In this document: in pieces, positions 10,717-19,455 of the stretch
Layout of the letters: every line of letters starts with the position of its first letter
How positions within the stretch are numbered: position 1 is the stretch's first letter
Origin: an uncultured Pseudomonadales bacterium
Lineage (GTDB): Bacteria > Pseudomonadota > Gammaproteobacteria > Pseudomonadales > Balneatricaceae
DNA length: 64,000 nt
NCBI GenBank assembly: GCA_943787595.1
Contig: CALSNA010000005.1
Span: 62,001-126,000 of the forward strand
Direction: 5' to 3'
Made by a program: the position numbers and the translations under genes
The notes under the pieces: generated by a model
Databases searched by the model: none
The model's input: the letters and a program-made list of their open reading frames with translations, nothing else
Told to the model about the DNA's origin: nothing

Positions 10717-11838
10717 TCACCAATCAAAACTTGTTGTAGCCGCGTGGCCATGACTTTTTAGCAGCAAGACTTGCTTTGCTAACTGCAAATCTTTTTTGAT
10801 CATTTCGGCGCACATTTGTTGCACCGTTATGGAAGGGTTCCAGCCAAGCATTTGTTTCGCTTTACTGGGATTCCCCAAAAGCGTGTCCACTTCGGTCGGC
10901 CTAAAATATCGGGGATCAACTTGAACTATTACATCTCCTACCTTAACCGCTATAGCACTATTGCCCTGTATTGCTTTGACAACGCCTTTTTCTGCTATTC
11001 CTTCCCCGCAAAATTCAATTTCAATACCCAATTCTTTTGCTGACCATTCGACGAATTGCCGCACCGAATGTTGTACTCCTGTCGCAATAACAAAGTCCTC
11101 TGGGCGATGATGTTGTAACATCATCCACTGCATCCTGACATAGTCCTTGGCATGACCCCAGTCCCGCAGAGCATCCAGATTTCCCAGATATAGGCAGTCT
11201 TCTAGTCCTTGTGCGATATTTGCAAGCCCTCTGGTGATTTTTCTGGTCACAAAGGTCTCCCCTCGACGGGGGGATTCGTGATTAAATAAAATTCCATTGC
11301 AAGCAAACATGCCATACGCCTCTCTATAATTAACCACAATCCAGTACGCATACATTTTTGCTACCGCATACGGTGACCTTGGATAAAAAGGAGTAGTCTC
11401 AGACTGTGGTGTCTCCTGAACCAGACCATATAGTTCCGAAGTGGATGCCTGATAGAACCTTATTTTTGTTAAACCCAGAAAACGAATGGCCTCAAGTAGT
11501 CTCAGCGTGCCTAGCGCGTCTACATCTGCAGTATATTCTGGCGACTCAAATGAAACAGCAACGTGAGATTGAGCAGCCAGATTGTATACCTCATCTGGCT
11601 TAATTTCTTGCAAAATGCGTGTTAAATTTGATGAATCAGTCAGATCACCATAGTGAAGATGAAATTTAGCCCCGACTTTATGGGGGTCCTCAAAAATATG
11701 ATCAATTCTTTGAGTATTAAAGGAAGATGAACGCCTTTTAATACCATGTACTTCATATCCTTTATGCAACAGCAGTTCGGCCAGATAAGACCCATCCTGC
11801 CCTGTAATACCGGTTATTAACGCTTTTTTTACTTTCAT
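10717..11838 (-). CDS. gmd: GDP-mannose 4,6-dehydratase
   Basis: A 373-residue Gmd that converts GDP-D-mannose to GDP-4-keto-6-deoxy-D-mannose, the shared precursor of fucose, colitose, perosamine and rhamnose sugars. Visible are the NADP motif [15 protein letters not shown], the active-site STSELYG, the catalytic YxxxK in SPYAVAKMY, and [17 protein letters not shown], all conserved in Gmd. It is the first gene of gmd-colC-colD on the minus strand, 9 bases before colC, and a promoter is expected between 11,840 and 12,000. No GDP-mannose-forming enzymes, glycosyltransferases or O-antigen export genes are nearby, so the rest of the polysaccharide pathway must lie elsewhere. Confidence 0.95.
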   Translation of the reverse strand: MKVKKALITGITGQDGSYLAELLLHKGYEVHGIKRRSSSFNTQRIDHIFEDPHKVGAKFHLHYGDLTDSSNLTRILQEIKPDEVYNLAAQSHVAVSFESPEYTADVDALGTLRLLEAIRFLGLTKIRFYQASTSELYGLVQETPQSETTPFYPRSPYAVAKMYAYWIVVNYREAYGMFACNGILFNHESPRRGETFVTRKITRGLANIAQGLEDCLYLGNLDALRDWGHAKDYVRMQWMMLQHHRPEDFVIATGVQHSVRQFVEWSAKELGIEIEFCGEGIAEKGVVKAIQGNSAIAVKVGDVIVQVDPRYFRPTEVDTLLGNPSKAKQMLGWNPSITVQQMCAEMIKKDLQLAKQVLLLKSHGHAATTSFDW

Positions 11839-13438
11839 ATAACCCTGCCAACAATTAGGCTAAAAAATTTATATATCATTATTTGATACGATTATATCAA
11901 TCTTTAGATATAGCTATATCATCTTGAATCAGGCCTGAACCAATCTGGGACTGTATTGGCTCAAGATCAACTTTACCGGGGCTTTTGAGAACGCATGCAA
12001 TCTAATGCGGATACACGTAGATTTATTCCCAGAAAAAAATGCCTTATCTTTATTAAGACTGATACCTACAATCAAAAACTGGAAATTAGCCCTACGATAA
12101 TACATTTGTACATTGAGTTTAGCATCAGGATTAATCTGAGTTTACTTAACCCGGTTGCAATTTTCCTTAATAACAGAGCTATGTTGGTTCAAGGTCAAAA
12201 AATATCTTCATGCATGGCTTATTAGCTACAAAATTTGAAAATAGGTTTCAACCGTTCTTGTATTCGTCTATATCAACAAATAAAGCATATATCTTCACTG
12301 GTGCTTGTCTAACAAACAAACGGATAATTAGAAATAACACTGACAAGATATTCAATATTTGATATATAGCTACCATGCGTTGGAAAATCTATGGAGGGCT
12401 GGCCTCTTGGAAAGATTCCTATTGTGGTACTGGCATTGCTATTCATTGAGATAAATTTTACCGTTTGAGTAAATGATCCGATTCACTTCAGGTAACTGGG
12501 TTTGCCTATAAAATGGGCATATTATTCCCACGATTCAAAGCTTGATGATCCAGAAGTACACTAATGCCTGATTATATGGGTTACGTTATTAAATTAATCA
12601 TCTTTTTTAATCTTTGTTACTCTATACATAAATACGCTAGTGAGTACTGTGGGTATTGCCTTAAAAGATATTTCTTATGGAGAATAAAACATCTGATTTT
12701 TTATTTTAACAGCCATTGCACTAAATTTTACTATTATTGCAATATCGTGCAACTACACGAATATAGACTTGACTGTATTTCATATTACCTTACCGATCTA
12801 TCAATACTCTATAAAAAATAAAATAAAATAGATTAATCTGAACTGTAGCTTCAAAAAAAATATTTATATACAAACATTAATTTATTTTTAATGGACCATA
12901 TTACTGTGTAATTTTTTCCAAAAATAAAATTTACTATATCAATATACTTACTATAAATATATATGCTAAAAAATAGAATTACTTACAATTTCTGTAAGCA
13001 TATACAGGAATTTATGGGAAAATATTTTTAATATCTGGATGTGTTTATAAATTAAGTATAAATATTTAAAATAAATAAAATATTTTGGGTCATTTAGAGA
13101 GAAATAACAAGGAGATAACTGCATAACCGGTGGAATTTAGCATGCTAAACACTACCAATAAGTATCTTCCTTATCAATAAGTTATATAAAGCATGCCAAG
13201 TAGCTTTATAGCAAAAAATCCACATGCACTGTTCTGTTAATGAATGTAATCAATATAATATAAGCGTTGAAAAGGTATTATTCTGTTCAGGTCGGCTTGT
13301 TTGTCGTTAATTTTCAAATTTATACCGTTCATTTAATAACTATAACCGTGTTAGTTGACGTTGCATTTTATCAGTTTAGAGTACTTTTAATGATGCCTGT
13401 ATTTATGGTTTTAACCAGTGGCAGGGTTCAATTTGCCA
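11839..13438. other. Long AT-rich spacer
   Basis: About 1.6 kb without a supportable gene. The stretch around 12,800-13,080 is extremely poor in G and C, with many A and T runs. Short open frames here (for example 12,564-12,821) are dominated by Ile, Tyr, Lys and Phe and look like chance products of composition. The gmd promoter should lie at its left end. Confidence 0.6.
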
Positions 13439-14023
13439 TTATTTATCCTGCAATGCCAGCTTCACAGCACTTATTAAACGGTCTGCATCTGGCTTTGTTG
13501 TAGAATGAAAATAATCCACCAGCTTACCATGACGATCAATTAAATATTTATGAAAGTTCCACTTAGGCACGGTAATAAAACCCAGTTCTTTTTTGGCCCA
13601 TTGGTAAAAGGGATGCGCATCTTTTCCCTTGACACAATACTTAGCCGTCATTGGAAAGGATACACCGTAACTAAATTCACAAAATTTTATAATTTCCTCA
13701 GGTATGCCAGGTTCCTGTCTGCCAAAATCGTTACTTGGTACACCAATCACAACGAAACCAGATTCTTTGTATTTCTGGTAAAGTTGTTCTAAACCTGTAT
13801 ATTGACTGGTAAAACCACATTTAGAGGCGGTATTTACAATGAGGATGACGTTTCCCTTATGATCTGACAGTCTGATAGTTTTTTCAGACACCAATGCATC
13901 AAACGAGAAGCTTAAAGCAGATTCTCTTGCCTGTGTAGACGAAGTAAATAATCCCATAAATGTAACTCCAATCACAAATGGTAAACCCTGTTTAATTATA
14001 GTACATAGAGTATATAGGTGCAC
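13439..14023 (-). CDS. Glutathione-peroxidase-like thiol peroxidase, probably periplasmic
   Basis: A 194-residue protein of the GPx/BtuE family, which reduces hydrogen peroxide and organic peroxides. The redox cysteine is in NTASKCGFTSQY. The family glutamine and its surroundings are in SNDFGRQEPG, where the more usual form is CNQFxxQEPG. The Trp-Asn pair is in PKWNFHKYLI. The first 33 residues form a hydrophobic segment ending near TQARES, read as a signal peptide, so the mature enzyme probably works in the periplasm. No operon partners; spacers flank it on both sides. Whether the electron donor is glutathione or thioredoxin cannot be told. Confidence 0.88.
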   Translation of the reverse strand: MHLYTLCTIIKQGLPFVIGVTFMGLFTSSTQARESALSFSFDALVSEKTIRLSDHKGNVILIVNTASKCGFTSQYTGLEQLYQKYKESGFVVIGVPSNDFGRQEPGIPEEIIKFCEFSYGVSFPMTAKYCVKGKDAHPFYQWAKKELGFITVPKWNFHKYLIDRHGKLVDYFHSTTKPDADRLISAVKLALQDK

Positions 14024-14469
14024 AGCCCGGATTATTTTAACAGCATAGTTTTAATTGTAATTTTTTTAAGTTACCTCCACTTAGCCAACCCTTTGATATA
14101 AGGAAATATATTTTAGCTGTGCGTATAAAGAATGACCTCATGATTTCAGACTTACTTATGCAATATTGTTGAGACTGTACTTCTAAACCCATGAGTGGAG
14201 GCTACATTGGCAGGATGACAACTTGCGTTGTCATTGATATAAGATATACCTGTATCCATGTGCGTCTATGACATATTTTAAATACCGTTAATTAAGGTTA
14301 TCAGCTCTAATACCCTAATAATGGCAGCCTGCTGTTTTACTTTTAGAAGTTATTTTAATTAATAGCGCTAGCCCAGTTTTCTAGCATTGTGAACACAATT
14401 CTACTTGGTTGAGAAGCATAATTTTATTATGCCAAAATGGTAATTTATCGGTTTGTAATAAAATATACG
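14024..14469. other. Spacer with no recognisable gene
   Basis: Upstream region of the peroxidase gene plus AT-rich sequence. I see no gene or clear repeat in it. Confidence 0.5.
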
Positions 14470-15141
14470 GTATAAATAATATGCAACCCGGTTATCGTTT
14501 TACTCATTCCTACCCCCGCCTCAATGATCTGCTGTTCATCTCGTGGATGATCATTGCCCTGTAGATCAGGTTGATTCTGATCTATTTTTCCGAAGGCATT
14601 ATAACCTAGATGTGAGTGATTACTGGGCCTGGACTGATCTGGGCTGTTCGGCCATGGCATTGCTGTTTATCTTGGTATTTCTGGAACTGGGGCCGTGTCT
14701 GCTGAAACACTGGTTCATCGACAACATCAAGTCCATACTCAAATCAATCGACTAGGCTAGACTGTTTATGTTAGACCAACTGACTATCAACCCGGGTCTG
14801 GTGCCCAGATTTGCCAGAGGCGTTTGCCTGATCTTCAGTTATTGTCTGTTATCCCGATGGTGACACTTCTACCGATTGAGATGTAACCCGGATCTGCCCA
14901 AGGTGTAGGTGTAATTCAATGCGCTGCTGCCGTTTTACCTGCTCTTTTCGGTGGTGCCCTTTTGCTGGGTGACTTTAGGCATGAGCACTGGCACTGGCAC
15001 GATACTCTGATGGAGATCAGCCACATATTACGGTTGGCCACCACCTTGTCCAGGCTGGTGCGTAACCAGCCCGATCATTCAGATCCGGCCGTGGCCCGCA
15101 ACCGCAAGCCGGTATTAGGGATTAGCCAAGATTTTCACTAA
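14470..15141 (+). pseudogene. Degraded remnant of an unidentified membrane-protein gene
   Basis: The plus strand here is richer in G and C than the surroundings. It contains broken coding-like stretches: a hydrophobic segment MALLFILVFLELGPC around 14,660, another reading LLFSVVPFCWVTLG around 14,940, and a final piece HEHWHWHDTLMEISHI ending in a stop at about 15,141 directly before a terminator hairpin. The pieces are in different frames and separated by stops, so this looks like one decayed gene with its terminator still in place. I do not recognise the family. Confidence 0.3.
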
Positions 15142-15142
15142 C

Positions 15143-15170
15143 AAAAAACCTGCCTGATGTAGGTTTTTTT
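15143..15170. terminator. Rho-independent terminator hairpin (bidirectional)
   Basis: AAAAAACCT, a 9-base loop and AGGTTTTTT form an A/T-tracted hairpin. It fits the end of the degraded plus-strand gene before it and also the end of the RHS remnant on the minus strand. Confidence 0.6.
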
Positions 15171-15180
15171 GTGATTTGCT

Positions 15181-15770
15181 TTACCAGAACCAAAACAGTG
15201 GGTTAAATGATGGGCATGAAAAAGATGATAATATACATATATGTGTTTTTAGAATAAAAAACCAATGTGCATGGTGATTTATTTTAGCAAAACCACATTT
15301 AACTTCTCCTTTCAAACCCAGACCTGCACCAATTTTTCCTTCAAATACAAAACCTGGTTTTGTTGCATTCTGACCCATGTCTTGAAAAAAGTTCTTCTGC
15401 ACATTACTTATGACGGATTCCCCATGCTGTTGAGTGGTAGTGCCTGCACTTTGATACGTGCCACTAAAATAGCGCTGGGCCTCTTGCCGGGTGATGGTGC
15501 TGCCACTGCGGTTGTAGCTCTCGCTGCTATAAGGTGCCTGGATAAAGGAGTCGGCACTCAAGAAGCGGCATACCTCCGGATTATACACCCGCTCGTTCAT
15601 GTGGATCAGCCCAAAGGCCGGGATGTGCTAATGGCTGGTAAAGCTCCGGCTGATATAGAGGTTGCTTTAGCTCACCGTGCCGTCGGGGCCGGTGTAGCGC
15701 TCATAGCTCCGGCCCAGGTAGTCAATAGTGCGGCTGTGGTCATGGCTGATGACGTTTTTGTTACACCGTT
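15181..15770 (-). pseudogene. Carboxy-terminal remnant of an RHS-repeat (polymorphic toxin) protein
   Basis: The minus strand reads TIDYLGRSYERYTGPDGT, then an interrupted part with AFGLIHMNERVYNPE, then RFLSADSFIQAP and SYNR. This is the RHS core-terminal signature (GLIHMNGRVYDP, GRFLSADPFIQAP) that precedes the variable toxin tip. A stop separates the upstream repeat piece from the readable 139-codon piece, and the thousands of bases of repeats expected upstream are missing. Downstream of the core motif the tip is a short unrecognised sequence. Base composition of the upstream part is clearly richer in G and C than its neighbours, consistent with RHS cores elsewhere. Treated as dead. Confidence 0.75.
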
Positions 15771-16280
15771 GCCCAATACACCCACTCCCTTTTTTTATTC
15801 AGGAGAACTTACCATGGCACAGCACATTTAAGATCCCGGCCAGAATATGGCCCTGACCAACTATAAGCCATAAATCATGTTCAGAAAACCCTTCTATAGG
15901 GCTGCTTCCATCATTGAGTAAAAGCTCCTGAACTTTAGAGATCAATTGGGTGTGAGTCTTGAAACCTCGGCTGCCAGTCAATAACCAAGTTCTTATGTTC
16001 ATCATCAGAATTTCATAAGTTGTTTTCCCCTTCAAATAAACTGGGGTTGGTGGTCATTGTAACATGCCTCCTATTAATTCATCCTGGCTTCCAGATCAGC
16101 ATCTTCTTTATAGCTCAATGATGAATAACAGTTTTTGGCTGTTATGAAATAAGAGCATTTTACTTTGTCGTTGGTATTGAGGCTGGCGAGTTTGATGTAA
16201 ACATGCTGCAACCCCGCTCATCACTTGAAAGCAGTATTTTAAGAAATAACTAACTGCCCAGAACAATTACATCCGGGTAT

Positions 16281-16312
16281 CGTAATGTAAAAAATACATG
16301 GTTTACATTACG
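16281..16312. promoter_or_regulatory. Perfect 11-bp inverted repeat, candidate operator for the ureide fusion gene
   Basis: CGTAATGTAAA at 16281-16291 is matched exactly by TTTACATTACG at 16302-16312, with a 10-base spacer. The palindrome lies directly before a perfect -10 hexamer (TATAAT, 16315-16320) and covers the place of the -35 hexamer, which is otherwise poor. This is the layout of a dimeric-regulator operator on a promoter, about 90 bases before the start of the malate synthase/UraD/allantoicase gene. The regulator is unknown. Confidence 0.6.
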
Positions 16313-16314
16313 AT

Positions 16315-16320
16315 TATAAT
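16315..16320 (+). promoter_or_regulatory. -10 element of the candidate promoter for the fusion gene
   Basis: TATAAT, a consensus match, 84 bases before the ATG at 16405. A good -35 is lacking at 17-bp spacing (AAATAC), so an activator bound at the adjacent inverted repeat, or repression by it, is plausible. Confidence 0.45.
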
Positions 16321-16404
16321 ATGATAAAAAAATTTCTAAGGGCCAAAATATAGCTTTATCAGCAAATAATTGCACCTTTTTGAAGCGTAGACAAGTGACT
16401 AATC

Positions 16405-19386
16405 ATGCATAAATACCCAACATTTCTTTCTCCTAAATATTTAAGCTATCTTTTGTCTAATTCTCAATCAGTTCCAGGATTAGATAATTTAAGTCAAACT
16501 GGAGAAGCAAAAGGCTCAGAAACTACAGAAGCTTTAACGTTCCTTTGTGAACTTTTTGAATTGACCCGGTATGAATTGGATAACGTTCTATATCAAAGAA
16601 ACAAAGATCGAGAATTTATTGATTCGAGAACAAAAGTCCTAGAACATTTTAATAAGCAAAATATCCAAGATATTAAATCACCAAACTATCAAACAGTCAT
16701 AGGCTTGCAGGATCATGAAGGGCGAGTTGTAGTGGGTCCCTTAAAAGAAACTTATCACAGTGCTAAAAATGAAAAGCCCATTGCTGATATTCCTGAATTT
16801 TTGCAAGGTAATCATGTCACATTATTTGGTCCGTCAGATAGCAATAAAATGTCAATTAATGCTATGAATAGCTATCACCGGGTAATACCAAATGAACCTA
16901 AAATCATATCAGAATTATTAAAAGGTTCTAAAAATATACCTAAATGGGGTGTTGATAATGAGGATTCTAACACGCCTATTAGAGAAAAATTTATTAATTC
17001 AGGAATCAATTTAAATGGATGCTTAGAGAAAAAAATTTCTTATATTGATCCCAAAAACCAAGAAAAATATAATCTTTCAGAAGATAAAATTGCCCAACCG
17101 ATTAAGAGATTTCCTGGACTTGCACTGCCTTGTTGTTTCCTTTTTTATAAAAATTATCCTATTCCCTTACATCTCTATGATTTTGCTTTGCATTTTTTCC
17201 ACAATTGGAAAAACCCCAAAGCTTTAGCATTTTACGTGCCTAAATTAGAGAATGAAGAAGAAGCAAGATATCTCAAACATATGCTTGAGCATGCAGAAAA
17301 TATTTTGAAAGATCGTCATCAAGAATATAAATTAGGTTCTATACGCCTAATGATTGTATTAGAGAATGCTAGGGCTGTGTTTCGAGTTAATGAAATTATG
17401 GATGAACTGTATCCTTATTTTGCAGGCGCTTCTCTTGGCTGGCACGATTACTTAGCTTCAACTGCTAGATTATTTAAAGAAGATAGTAATTATCGTATTC
17501 CTGTGAAAGCAGATCCAAATATTATAGTTAAATACATAAAAGCTTCACATGAGCTTTTAAATGACGTCGTAGGGCCTCGTGGTGGAATAAAGGTAGGAGG
17601 AATGTATGGGGTTATTCCCAATAATAAGAGCATAGATTCATTTCAACTATCAATGAAAGGCTATATTCGAGATGTCATTATCCAAATGAAGCGGGGACTA
17701 ACAGGATTCTGGGTTGCTCATCCTGACTTTGTAAGAATTGGCATTGCCTTAGTTACTGCATGGGAGAGGTATATAAATGGTGATAAAAAACCTCTATACA
17801 CCTTGGCAGGTAGCTTATTATCAGCAGACGATTATATAGAAGTTATAGATTTTATCGAAGGCAACGATTTAATTGGATTAAATAAAAATGATCCAGGTTA
17901 TGCGCGTTCCTTATTAGTAGCTGATATTAAAGGGTCAAATATTATTGCTAATAATCATCCTGATGAGATTCGCTATAATGTTTTTCAAACGCTTCAATAC
18001 CTGACCGACTGGCTTTGTGGAAATGGTTGTGTTGCTGTACCAGCAAAGATCGAAGGAACACATATCCGTATTATGGATGACTTGGCAACAGCTGAGCGTT
18101 CAAGATGGGAGATATGGCATGAAATCTACCATCATAGATTCGAAAGAGAAGAATTTATAAAGATTTGCTTTGAAGAAATGCAGTTTATTAGAAAAAACAC
18201 TTCTGATGATGATAAGAAAATACAAGTGCAGTGGAATAACACCACTGCTAAATGGTATCCGGTAGCCTTCAATATATTATTAAAGCTAATTTTAGACAAA
18301 AATCCTGTTGAATTTGCCACCGAGATACTATTACCTTTTACCTTAATTGATATCAGAAAATCTGAAAGTCCATGGGATGAGGCATTATTTATTGATCGAG
18401 AAAAATTTATTCTAAATAGATTTGATGAAAAATTTGTACAGTATTTTTCTGTTTGTGGAGAATTAGAATTTGCCAGAGCTATAGCAAATCTTGCTATTTT
18501 AGATTTAGATGTTATGAAGTCAAAGATACTTTCATTTTCAGAAGAGCAAGTTATTGCAGCTGCTTCATTTCATGGTGATATTGGAGAGAGTAAAGAATCT
18601 ATGGATTCTTACGCCACTTTAGAACAGAGTAAAGTATACGATTATAAATATAACCATATACTTATTCATACAGGCCAAGAATATTTAGCCAAATTTGGGT
18701 TCAAATTCATAGTTTCTGCTAAAGATAAAACAGGACAAGATATTTTAACTATACTAAAAGAAAGACTAAAAAATAAAAAACAAGAGGAGTTAGAGAATGC
18801 CAGAAAAGCGATTTTAGAAATAACTGAAAAGCGATTATTTAAAGTCAGAAACATAAATTTTATTCAAAATAAATTAAATAAGTATCAGACTCCTGGATTG
18901 CAAGTCTGTATTGGAGTTAACCCAGGTAAATATCAAAATATTTTTATCGGTAATCTATCTAACAATAAAGATAATAAAGTTACTAAAAATTCTTTTTTTC
19001 AGTTAGCTTCTTTGAGTAAATCTTTAGGCTCAGCTTTTGCCCTAGAGTATTTTAATAATAAAAATATTAGTATAAATTCTTCTGTAAATAGTATTTTTAA
19101 AGAATTTACTATTCCATTTCAGCTAAGGTCATCTGTTAATGAGAAATGGGCTAATGAGGTCCAAATAAGGCATTTAATGGAACACAATGCTCTTAATATT
19201 AAGTATGTATATGGATGCAAGGATAAGGCGCCTAAGTTAAAGGATTTTCTGCATGAAAATGATCAATATGAGGCAATAGATGTCATTAATAAGCCTGGAA
19301 AAATATTTAGTTATTCTGGAGCTGGTTTTATTGTCCTTCAATATCTGATTGAATCTATAGAGCAAAAGCCTATTGATGAAATATAA
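16405..19386 (+). CDS. Ureide-to-malate fusion protein, first part: malate synthase - OHCU decarboxylase (UraD) - beta-lactamase-fold domain (cut by TAA)
   Basis: Residues 1-590 are a malate synthase of the AceB type. Seen: INAMNS, the catalytic Arg235 in KRFPG, metal ligands Glu320 (VLENAR) and Asp348 (GWHDYLAS), GGMYGVIP, VAHPDF, GNGCVA and catalytic Asp559 in MDDLATAERSR. Residues about 660-800 match OHCU decarboxylase: His723 in FHGDIGE (family HPRIG), LEQ at 739-741 and YLAKFGFKFIVSAK. UraD makes S-allantoin. Residues about 810-993 begin a beta-lactamase/class C fold with the SxxK nucleophile Ser869-Lys872 (ASLSK) and YSG at 970-972. TAA at codon 994 stops it, but the same frame continues for 541 more codons into the rest of this fold and an allantoicase. 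The gene is visibly AT-richer than the core genes, suggesting acquisition. The intact catalytic residues argue that any inactivation is recent. Confidence 0.85.
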   Translation: MHKYPTFLSPKYLSYLLSNSQSVPGLDNLSQTGEAKGSETTEALTFLCELFELTRYELDNVLYQRNKDREFIDSRTKVLEHFNKQNIQDIKSPNYQTVIGLQDHEGRVVVGPLKETYHSAKNEKPIADIPEFLQGNHVTLFGPSDSNKMSINAMNSYHRVIPNEPKIISELLKGSKNIPKWGVDNEDSNTPIREKFINSGINLNGCLEKKISYIDPKNQEKYNLSEDKIAQPIKRFPGLALPCCFLFYKNYPIPLHLYDFALHFFHNWKNPKALAFYVPKLENEEEARYLKHMLEHAENILKDRHQEYKLGSIRLMIVLENARAVFRVNEIMDELYPYFAGASLGWHDYLASTARLFKEDSNYRIPVKADPNIIVKYIKASHELLNDVVGPRGGIKVGGMYGVIPNNKSIDSFQLSMKGYIRDVIIQMKRGLTGFWVAHPDFVRIGIALVTAWERYINGDKKPLYTLAGSLLSADDYIEVIDFIEGNDLIGLNKNDPGYARSLLVADIKGSNIIANNHPDEIRYNVFQTLQYLTDWLCGNGCVAVPAKIEGTHIRIMDDLATAERSRWEIWHEIYHHRFEREEFIKICFEEMQFIRKNTSDDDKKIQVQWNNTTAKWYPVAFNILLKLILDKNPVEFATEILLPFTLIDIRKSESPWDEALFIDREKFILNRFDEKFVQYFSVCGELEFARAIANLAILDLDVMKSKILSFSEEQVIAAASFHGDIGESKESMDSYATLEQSKVYDYKYNHILIHTGQEYLAKFGFKFIVSAKDKTGQDILTILKERLKNKKQEELENARKAILEITEKRLFKVRNINFIQNKLNKYQTPGLQVCIGVNPGKYQNIFIGNLSNNKDNKVTKNSFFQLASLSKSLGSAFALEYFNNKNISINSSVNSIFKEFTIPFQLRSSVNEKWANEVQIRHLMEHNALNIKYVYGCKDKAPKLKDFLHENDQYEAIDVINKPGKIFSYSGAGFIVLQYLIESIEQKPIDEI
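19384..19386 (+). other. In-frame TAA splitting the fusion gene
   Basis: The frame from 16405 runs to 21012 with only this one stop. Immediately after it, codons 995-1017 read as normal beta-lactamase-fold sequence (KYFLSELGIKN and on to DKNIKKE), so the protein originally continued. TTA (Leu) to TAA is the simplest change. The downstream ATG at 19456 has no convincing ribosome site. Alternatives are stop read-through or a sequencing error. Confidence 0.85.
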
Positions 19387-19455
19387 AAATATTTTTTATC
19401 TGAATTAGGAATAAAAAATATTACGTTCACTCCTGATAAAAATATTAAAAAAGAG

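Noticed and set aside
12564-12821. 85-codon frame in the AT-rich spacer.
   Set aside because: Its residue make-up (Tyr, Ile, Cys, Lys) follows base composition and there is no family resemblance.
15265-15831. 188-codon frame on the plus strand.
   Set aside because: It lies antisense to the RHS remnant, whose minus-strand reading has clear family motifs.
15799-16035. 78-codon frame on the minus strand (TTG start).
   Set aside because: No recognisable domain, no ribosome site, and it lies in a region of debris. I cannot support it as a gene.
16405-19386. Interpretation of the first part as a plain malate synthase (AceB) with an unusual extension.
   Set aside because: The segment after residue 660 has its own family motifs (UraD, then beta-lactamase fold), so it is a true multi-domain protein.
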